Assembly (NCBI GenBank): GCA_030146905.1
Contig: JASLAV010000148.1
Coordinates: 1 to 15,541 of the forward strand
DNA length: 15,541 nt
Reading direction: 5' to 3'
Source: Lentzea sp.
Lineage (GTDB): Bacteria > Actinomycetota > Actinomycetes > Mycobacteriales > Pseudonocardiaceae
The position numbers and the translations under genes are program-made. The notes below the pieces were generated by a model that saw only the letters and a list, made by a program, of their open reading frames with translations, did not search any database and was not told the DNA's origin. Shown here in pieces: positions 7,887 to 12,971 of this stretch. The number at the start of each line of letters is the position of its first letter. The first letter of the stretch is position 1.

Positions 7887-10715
7887 TTACCCCACGGACA
7901 CGGCGCGCGTCCTGGCCAGCCGCGCCCGTACGCCGTCCGCCTCCGGAGCGCCGAGCTCGGTGAACAGCGCCAGCGCACGCTGCCAGTGCGCCGCCGCCCC
8001 CGCCGCGCCGAGCTCGTCGAACACCTCCGCGAGCCGGTCGTGCGCCAACGCCTGGTGGTACGGCGACACCGCGTCGCAGGCCACCGCCAGCGCCGTCCGC
8101 GCCGCCGACAAGGCGCCCTCGGTGTCGCCGGTCTCCAGCAACGCGGTGGAGATGTCCACGTGGCAGGCAGCCTCACCGCACTGCTCGCCGACCTCGTGGT
8201 ACATCCGCAGTGCGACGCGCAGCCACGGCATCGCGTCGTCGAACCGCTGGGTCGCCAGGTAGAGCAACCCCAGGTGGTGGTGGGCGTTGGCCTCCGCCCA
8301 CTTCGACCCGGCGATCCGCGAGATCTCCATCGCCTCGCGGTAGTGCGCCTCGGACTCCTCGGCACGTCCCAGGTCCAGCAGGGTGCCGGCGACGGTGGTC
8401 AGTGCGCGCGCCTGCTGGTGCACGTCCTCCTTGCGGCGGGCCACTTCCAGCGCGCCTCGCTGCGCTTCCAGCGCCTCCTCGAAGCGTTCGAACTGCAGCA
8501 GCGCCACGCCCAGGTTGAACTGCACCACGAACCGCGCGTCGTCGTCGTTCAGCGCGATCGCCGCCTGCAACGCGGCTTCGGTGATGCGCAGGGAGGTCTC
8601 GCGCTCCGTCCGCAGCCACAGGTAGCGCGACAGCGTGTACGGCAGCTGCCACGCGTGGACGTGCCAGCCGGAAGCCGACGCGTGCTCGGTCGCGGCGATC
8701 AGGTTCGCGCGCTCGGCGTCGAACCACGCCATCGCGTCCGCGGCGCCGGACAGCGCCGGCACGTGGACGGGACGGTGTTCGGGGGCCACCAGGACGCTGC
8801 CGCGGTTGATCGGGAGCATGCCGTCGGCGAGGTCGGAGCAGTGCAGGTAGTAGTCGAGCATCCGGCCGGTGGCGGCACGGCGTTCCGGCTCGGACAGCTC
8901 GCCGGCCAGGGTCTTCGTGTAGACGCGGACGATGTCGTGGGCGACGTGCCTGCCGGGTTCGCTGACGGACAACAGGTTCGCGGCGGTCAACGCGTCCAGC
9001 GCGCGCTGGGCCTCCACCAGCGTGACGTCACCCATCGCGGCGACCACGTGCGGCGTCAGGTCCGCGCCGGGGTGCAGGCCGATGATCGCCAGCAACCGGG
9101 ACGGCAACGCGGGTAAGGCGCGGCGGGAAGCGTCCAGGGCGGCGCGGACGGTGCCCTCGCCGTCCTCCAGGCCCAGGGCAGCCAACCGGCCGTGCTCGTC
9201 CTCCAGCTCCTCGACGAGCTCGGCGACGGCGAGCCTCGGTGCCACGGCGAGGCGGGCGGCGGCGATGCGCAACGCCAGCGGCAGGCCGTCGCAGAGCTCC
9301 GCGAGCCGGCGCAGGGAACCGGCCTCGGCCTCCGACCGGCCGGCGATGCGGCCCAGCACGTCGACGGCCGCGGCCTGGCCGAGCATGTCCAGCTCGATCA
9401 GCTTCGCCTCGACCTGCGCGACGAGCCCGACGAGCCGGCGGCGCGAGGTCACCACGACGCACGAGGGCGCGCCCGGCAGCAGCGGCAGCAGGTCGGCAGA
9501 GCTGCGGACGTTGTCGAGCATCACGAGCATGCGGCGGTCGGCCAGGAGCGTCCGCAGCAGGGCGGAGCGCTCGTCGACCGAGACGGGCGTGTCGCCGGCG
9601 GGAACGCCCAGCGCCCGCAGGAACCGGTTGAGCACCTCGCCGATCTCCAGCGGTTCCCGGTTCGGGTCGTAGCCGTGGACGTCGACGTAGAGCTGGCCGT
9701 CGGGGAACTCCTCGCGCACCCGGTGCGCCCAGTGCAGCGCCAGCGCCGTCTTGCCGACACCGGCCGGACCCGTCACGAGCAGCACCGGGCCGTCGTGGTC
9801 GCGCAGCACGGCGTCCATGCACGCCAGCTCCTCGTCCCTGCCCACCAGGACGACGGGTGCCCGCGGCAGCTGCGCGGGGACGGTCCTCGGCGCGGGTTCG
9901 GGAGCCTGCGGCGCCACGCGGACCGGCGCGCGTTCCGGTTCGGGGCTGTCCCCCGCCAGCACGGCCTGGTGCACGCGCCGCAGTTCGGGACCGGGCTCGA
10001 CGCCGAGCTCGTCGATCAGGACGCGCCGCGCCTCCCGGTACGCCGCCAGCGCCTCCGCCTGACGACCCGCCTGGACCAGCGCCCGCATCAGCAGGCCGTG
10101 GCCGCGCTCCCGCAGGGGGTGTTCGACGACCATCGTGCTCAGCTGCGAGACCAGCTCGGGCCCACGCCCGATCGCGAGCCCCAGCTCGGCGCGTTCCTCC
10201 AGCACCGCCAGCCGCCGTTCCACGAGACGGCCGCGTTCGACGTCGGCGAAGAGACCGGAGACGCCGCCCAGCGGCTCGGCGCGGAACAGCGCCAGCGCGT
10301 CGTCCAGCTCGACCGCGGCTCCAGCCAGGTCGCCGGCGGCGCGCATGCGGTTCGCGAGCAGGACCTGACGTTCGAACACGTCGAGGTCGAGCGCGCCGGG
10401 CTCGACGCGCATCAGGTACCCGTCGCCCACCGACGTCAGCAGCTCCGCCGGGGCGCGGCGCGCACGGGACGGTTCGAGCGCCCTGCGCAGCCCGGCCACG
10501 TAGGTCTGGACCAGGTTGACCGCACTGGAGGGCACGTTGTCGCCCCAGACGGCCTCGATGATCTGTCCCCGGCTCACCGGGGTGCCGCGGGCCAGCAGCA
10601 GGACCGCGAGGACGGCGCGTTGCTTGGCCGCACCGAGATCCACCTCTTGACCTGCGCGAACGACTCGGAGAAGGCCGAGAACCTCGTACCGAAGGGGTTC
10701 CTCGCCGTGCGTCAC
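7887..10715 (-). CDS. AfsR/SARP-family transcriptional regulator with NB-ARC and TPR domains
   Basis: This 942-aa multidomain activator resembles AfsR. An OmpR-like winged-helix DNA-binding domain (about 8-97, including AAKQRAVLAVLLLARG and QTYVAGLRRALEP) is followed by the bacterial transcriptional activation domain (about 104-253, ending RRVLIDELGVEPGPELR). A Pro-rich linker (about 255-285) leads to an NB-ARC ATPase with P-loop GPAGVGKT (316-323), kinase-2 MLVMLDN (396-402) and CDGLPLAL (475-482). TPR repeats fill about 700-930. The start is GTG at 10715, with AAGGA at 10723-10727, 7 nt upstream. Codon 534 is TTA, the rare Leu codon. SARPs activate secondary-metabolite or adjacent genes. 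It heads the co-directional block running down to the ABC exporter. Confidence 0.93.
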   Translation of the reverse strand: MTHGEEPLRYEVLGLLRVVRAGQEVDLGAAKQRAVLAVLLLARGTPVSRGQIIEAVWGDNVPSSAVNLVQTYVAGLRRALEPSRARRAPAELLTSVGDGYLMRVEPGALDLDVFERQVLLANRMRAAGDLAGAAVELDDALALFRAEPLGGVSGLFADVERGRLVERRLAVLEERAELGLAIGRGPELVSQLSTMVVEHPLRERGHGLLMRALVQAGRQAEALAAYREARRVLIDELGVEPGPELRRVHQAVLAGDSPEPERAPVRVAPQAPEPAPRTVPAQLPRAPVVLVGRDEELACMDAVLRDHDGPVLLVTGPAGVGKTALALHWAHRVREEFPDGQLYVDVHGYDPNREPLEIGEVLNRFLRALGVPAGDTPVSVDERSALLRTLLADRRMLVMLDNVRSSADLLPLLPGAPSCVVVTSRRRLVGLVAQVEAKLIELDMLGQAAAVDVLGRIAGRSEAEAGSLRRLAELCDGLPLALRIAAARLAVAPRLAVAELVEELEDEHGRLAALGLEDGEGTVRAALDASRRALPALPSRLLAIIGLHPGADLTPHVVAAMGDVTLVEAQRALDALTAANLLSVSEPGRHVAHDIVRVYTKTLAGELSEPERRAATGRMLDYYLHCSDLADGMLPINRGSVLVAPEHRPVHVPALSGAADAMAWFDAERANLIAATEHASASGWHVHAWQLPYTLSRYLWLRTERETSLRITEAALQAAIALNDDDARFVVQFNLGVALLQFERFEEALEAQRGALEVARRKEDVHQQARALTTVAGTLLDLGRAEESEAHYREAMEISRIAGSKWAEANAHHHLGLLYLATQRFDDAMPWLRVALRMYHEVGEQCGEAACHVDISTALLETGDTEGALSAARTALAVACDAVSPYHQALAHDRLAEVFDELGAAGAAAHWQRALALFTELGAPEADGVRARLARTRAVSVG
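9114..9116 (-). other. In-frame TTA (Leu534) codon in the SARP regulator
   Basis: Reading the regulator from 10715, codon 534 (in the ALPALPSRL segment after the NB-ARC domain) is TTA. By eye I find no other TTA codon in the long genes of the window. In Streptomyces, TTA codons are read by the bldA tRNA and restrict translation to late growth. Whether this host behaves the same is inferred. Confidence 0.85.
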
Positions 10716-10797
10716 CGATCTGTCCTTCGCCTGGTGGCCACCTGGGGCTCGAAGATCACTTCAGTCGGGCTCCAGTCGTGCTGTAGAAGCCATTCTT

Positions 10798-10808
10798 ACG
10801 CTTAGCGT
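10798..10808. promoter_or_regulatory. Palindrome in the SARP leader (candidate operator)
   Basis: ACGCT-T-AGCGT is a perfect 5+1+5 palindrome 82-92 bp upstream of the SARP start. The nearby minus-strand TAAGAAT could be part of a -10 box, with GTGGTT 18 nt before it as a weak -35. The bound factor is unknown. An 11-bp palindrome can occur by chance. Confidence 0.3.
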
Positions 10809-10907
10809 GTCCAACCAACCACAGACGGCGAGATCAACGGAAACCGGAGATCCGGCAGTCGGTGCGGGTTGGACCGGACAGCGGAACACCCGCTGCTCCC
10901 CATGATC

Positions 10908-10974
10908 GACGTGGGCCGGCCGGCGTGCAAGGGGCATCCAGCCCGCGGCGGCGGAACGCCGGCCGGCCCACGTC
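10908..10974. repeat. 19-bp perfect inverted repeat with 29-nt spacer
   Basis: Arm 10908-10926 (GACGTGGGCCGGCCGGCGT) is exactly complementary to arm 10956-10974. It lies between the DUF397 terminator and the SARP promoter region, so it is non-coding. It could form a very stable hairpin and act as a second terminator, or it could be the folded remains of a small mobile repeat. The spacer contains CCAGCC, which could also pair with the neighbouring terminator's GGCTGG arm. Confidence 0.8.
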
Positions 10975-10990
10975 CCCTTTGGAACGCGAG

Positions 10991-11023
10991 AACGCCCCGG
11001 CTGGATCATCCAGCCGAGGCGTT
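10991..11023 (-). terminator. Terminator hairpin after the DUF397 gene
   Basis: The arms AACGCCCCGGCTGG (10991-11004) and CCAGCCGAGGCGTT (11010-11023) pair over 14 positions with one mismatch and a 5-nt loop. It starts 16 bp past the DUF397 stop. It fits an intrinsic terminator without a long U-tract and probably separates the XRE/DUF397 operon from the SARP gene. Confidence 0.75.
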
Positions 11024-11039
11024 GTTCTTCACCTGACGA

Positions 11040-11258
11040 TCAGCTGACGAAAGAGCCGGACTTCGCCGCGGTGAGGAAGGTCTCCCACCCTCCGCCACCG
11101 AACCTCAGCCTGGCACCGTCCGCGTTCTTGCTGTCGCGGACGGCCGCACCGGACCCGACGAGCGCGATCTCCACGCAGTCGGGTCCGCTGGCGGACGAAC
11201 GGCTGCTCTTACGCCAACGCAAGCTTTCCACTCTGTGCTCACTCCCGGTCTCGTTCAC
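11040..11258 (-). CDS. DUF397 domain-containing protein
   Basis: This 72-aa protein has the DUF397 signature: WRKSSRSSASGPDCVEIA (from residue 15), AVRDSKNADGARLRF (from 39) and WETFL (58-62). Family members are small proteins usually encoded beside XRE regulators with a DUF5753 domain, as here. In the studied Streptomyces pairs the small partner is thought to modulate the regulator. The GTG start at 11258 overlaps the upstream XRE gene's TGA (GTGA), implying coupled translation and a fixed ratio of the two proteins. It ends just before a hairpin terminator. Confidence 0.92.
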   Translation of the reverse strand: MNETGSEHRVESLRWRKSSRSSASGPDCVEIALVGSGAAVRDSKNADGARLRFGGGGWETFLTAAKSGSFVS

Positions 11259-12100
11259 GCGAGAGTGCGAGCGACTTCGGTGATCAGGGATGCAGATCCC
11301 GCCGGGGGAAGGGCGGTTCTCACCAGACGCTCGAACACCTCGGCGTACCAACTGACGTCACCCGGCTGCTCCAGGTAGACGCCGCTTCTCGTGCTCTCGA
11401 TGTACACCACGTCGGAGTCGAGCTGCCCGGGGAAGCTCAGGATGACGAACGGGCCGTCCATCGCGGAGTACCCACCGGCGTCGAACGGCACGACCTGCAC
11501 CGTGACGTTCGGCAACGAACCGACCTGGAGAAGACGCGCCATCTGCACACGCATCACCTCGATGCCGCCGACGAGCCTGCGCAGGGCCGCCTCGTCGATC
11601 ACGACGTGCAGGCGCAACGGGTCGTCCTCGTTCAGCAAGGCCTGCCGCGCCTTGCGCAACCGGACTCGCCGGTCGATCTCCGCGGTGCTCGCCTCCGGCA
11701 GCACCTGGGAGATCAACGACCTCGTGTACGCCTCGCACTGCAGCAGTCCGGGGATCATCAGTCCCTGGTAGGTCCTGATCGAGTCCGCGTCGGCCTCGTA
11801 CCCCACGTAGCGACCGGGCACGATGTCGCCGTACTCGTCCCACCACCCCTTGCGGCGGGCCTCCCTGGCCAGCTGGACCAGTTCGTCGAGGGTGGCGGAG
11901 TCCGCACCGTAGGCGGCGAGCATGTCCCGCACGTCCCGCGGGCTCACCCCCACACGCCCGGTCTCGATGCGGCTGATCTTGGAAGCCGAGCACTCCAGGC
12001 GCTCGCCGACCTCCTCGATCGTCAGCTCGGCCGCTTCGCGCAGTCGCCGGAGCTCGCTCACGAGCCGGCGCTTGCGCACGGTCGGGCTGCTACCCCGCAT
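11255..12100 (-). CDS. XRE-family regulator with DUF5753 domain
   Basis: This 281-aa regulator has an N-terminal helix-turn-helix (about 13-68, with LTIEEVGERLECSASKISRIETGR) and a DUF5753 C-terminal domain (about 88-268, with YQGLMIPGLLQCEAYTRSL and LPNVTVQVVPFDAGG). This is the WhiJ-like architecture found in many copies in actinomycetes, where it affects development, antibiotic production or stress responses. ATG at 12100 is preceded by a perfect AGGAGG at 12105-12110. An in-frame GTG at 12136 is less likely. The DUF397 partner overlaps its 3' end, and a Cys/His protein gene is divergent upstream. Confidence 0.93.
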   Translation of the reverse strand: MRGSSPTVRKRRLVSELRRLREAAELTIEEVGERLECSASKISRIETGRVGVSPRDVRDMLAAYGADSATLDELVQLAREARRKGWWDEYGDIVPGRYVGYEADADSIRTYQGLMIPGLLQCEAYTRSLISQVLPEASTAEIDRRVRLRKARQALLNEDDPLRLHVVIDEAALRRLVGGIEVMRVQMARLLQVGSLPNVTVQVVPFDAGGYSAMDGPFVILSFPGQLDSDVVYIESTRSGVYLEQPGDVSWYAEVFERLVRTALPPAGSASLITEVARTLA

Positions 12101-12191
12101 GACGCCTCCTAGGTGGCATCCACACCTCCTGGTCACTCCCAGTTTGAAAGCAAAGGAGCTACCCGCAAAGGGACGTCATCCATTCGTGTAG

Positions 12192-12202
12192 TGCAACTTG
12201 CA
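12192..12202. promoter_or_regulatory. TGCAA-C-TTGCA palindrome in the divergent gap
   Basis: This perfect 5+1+5 palindrome lies in the 167-bp gap between the XRE gene (minus) and the small Cys/His protein gene (plus), 92 bp from the former start and 66 bp from the latter. It is a plausible operator for the XRE regulator controlling both directions. No footprint or second copy in the window supports this. Confidence 0.4.
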
Positions 12203-12208
12203 GTTCTC

Positions 12209-12262
12209 ATGAGGAGAGGGACAGTCTGCATGGGTTGCTCACGCGAAGGACTGGAGCTCTGA
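12209..12262 (+). CDS. Short upstream ORF (10-17 codons) before the Cys/His protein
   Basis: In one frame, ATG at 12209 or ATG at 12230 leads to TGA at 12260-12262. The 12230 start has GAGGG at 12216-12220, 9 nt upstream, giving the 10-residue peptide MGCSREGLEL. The stop is only 5 nt before the ATG of the next gene, so terminating ribosomes could reinitiate there. That gene lacks a well-placed ribosome site of its own. An ORF this short may be chance. Confidence 0.3.
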   Translation: MRRGTVCMGCSREGLEL

Positions 12263-12267
12263 GCCTG

Positions 12268-12585
12268 ATGGCCGTCACGGTGTTCAGCCAACTGGACAAG
12301 TCGCTGCACTCCCACCTGGCCACGCTCACCGATCTGGCCCAGCGCGGCGACGACCAGACCGCACTCGCGCTCGCCAGGGTTGAGCTGCCGAAGGTGGTCG
12401 CGGTCGTCAGGGCGTTGCTGGACGAGCACCAGCCCGACGAGCACGGCCGGTGCGCGACCTGCAGGCGTGGCTGGCTCTCCCGCCGCATGCCCGCACCGTG
12501 CCGTGCCTACCTCTCCGCGCAGCTGGTGCTGACCGTGGTGAGCCAGGAGACTTCGCACGGCAAGCACCTTCGCTCGGTGGGCTGA
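12268..12585 (+). CDS. Small Cys/His-containing actinobacterial protein of unknown function
   Basis: This 105-aa protein has an N-terminal helical half (QLDKSLHSHLATLTDLAQRG and ALARVELPKVVAVVRALLDEH). It is followed by HGRCATCRRGW (59-69) and APCRAYL (76-82), giving a possible metal site from His59, Cys62, Cys65 and Cys78. I recall similar short proteins from actinomycetes next to XRE/DUF397 genes, but know no assigned function. ATG at 12268 is chosen as the first residue of the conserved-looking part. A TTG at 12235 in the same frame has poor spacing to GAGGAGAGGG. It is divergent from the XRE gene and followed 38 bp later by a strong terminator, so it is a single-gene unit. Confidence 0.75.
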   Translation: MAVTVFSQLDKSLHSHLATLTDLAQRGDDQTALALARVELPKVVAVVRALLDEHQPDEHGRCATCRRGWLSRRMPAPCRAYLSAQLVLTVVSQETSHGKHLRSVG

Positions 12586-12623
12586 ACTCGAAACTCGATA
12601 GTTCTTCGGAACTGTCACGACCT

Positions 12624-12658
12624 GGGCCGGCTCCGCACCCCCCGACCGGAGCCGGCCC
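12624..12658 (+). terminator. Terminator after the Cys/His protein gene
   Basis: The perfect 12-bp arms GGGCCGGCTCCG (12624-12635) and CGGAGCCGGCCC (12647-12658) enclose an 11-nt loop, followed by TT. It lies 38 bp past the stop and ends this transcript before the SulP region. Confidence 0.8.
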
Positions 12659-12803
12659 TTCTACATCACCTCGCGTGACCACCCAGCCGAAGATCAACAC
12701 GGTTGGCTGAAAAATCTGTCACGGCACGGGTTCCGCAGTCATCATGGTGACGACGCGGCCTGTTCTCGACCCTCGATGCCTGTGCCGACACGGAGGTGTT
12801 CCC

Positions 12804-12881
12804 GTGCCGACCCCGCATGACCGCGCCGACGCGCTCGAAGCCGTCCGGCCTCGCCGGATGCTGCCCTTAGAGCGCCTCTAG
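12804..12881 (+). CDS. Candidate leader peptide upstream of the SulP-carbonic anhydrase gene
   Basis: A 25-residue ORF starts at GTG 12804, preceded by GGAGG (12792-12796) with 7-nt spacing, which is a very good ribosome site. The peptide begins VPTPHDRADALEAV and ends RRMLPLERL before TAG at 12879-12881. Codon 22 is TTA, the rare Leu codon. In frame, an ATG at 12744 would extend it to 45 residues including Cys-Leu-Cys, but that start has no ribosome site. The stop is 90 bp before the SulP start, and a GC-rich hairpin lies between. It matches no leader family I can name with confidence. It could also be chance. Confidence 0.35.
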   Translation: MPTPHDRADALEAVRPRRMLPLERL

Positions 12882-12886
12882 AGCGC
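12868..12886 (+). repeat. Direct repeat TAGAGCGC, 11-bp period
   Basis: TAGAGCGC occurs at 12868-12875 and again at 12879-12886. An 11-bp period places both copies on one face of the helix, as in tandem activator sites. The copies overlap the end of the candidate leader ORF, about 90-100 bp upstream of the SulP start. Confidence 0.4.
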
Positions 12887-12913
12887 ACAGCCAGGCCCAC
12901 ACTCCCCCTCCCC

Positions 12914-12939
12914 GCCCTGCGCCCCTCGGCGCCCAGGGC
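12914..12939 (+). promoter_or_regulatory. GC-rich hairpin in the SulP leader
   Basis: GCCCTGCGCC (12914-12923) pairs with GGCGC (12928-12932) and AGGGC (12935-12939), with a 2-nt bulge and a 4-nt loop. That gives 10 base pairs. It lies between the candidate leader ORF and the SulP start, where an attenuator or translation-control structure would sit. The 12586-12971 gap otherwise holds only the terminator and leader elements listed here. Confidence 0.4.
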
Positions 12940-12971
12940 CATGCCGCCGTTCCAGGAAGGGAACTTCTGCC

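Noticed and set aside
9192..10805. Plus-strand ORF (537 codons) opposite the SARP gene
   Set aside because: It is a shadow of a well-defined BTAD/NB-ARC gene, and its product is rich in Arg, Gln and Asp with no motif.
12744..12881. 45-codon version of the SulP leader ORF starting at ATG 12744
   Set aside because: It has no ribosome site and no convincing -10 at the distance needed for a leaderless start. The GTG at 12804 is the better-supported start, so only that is annotated.
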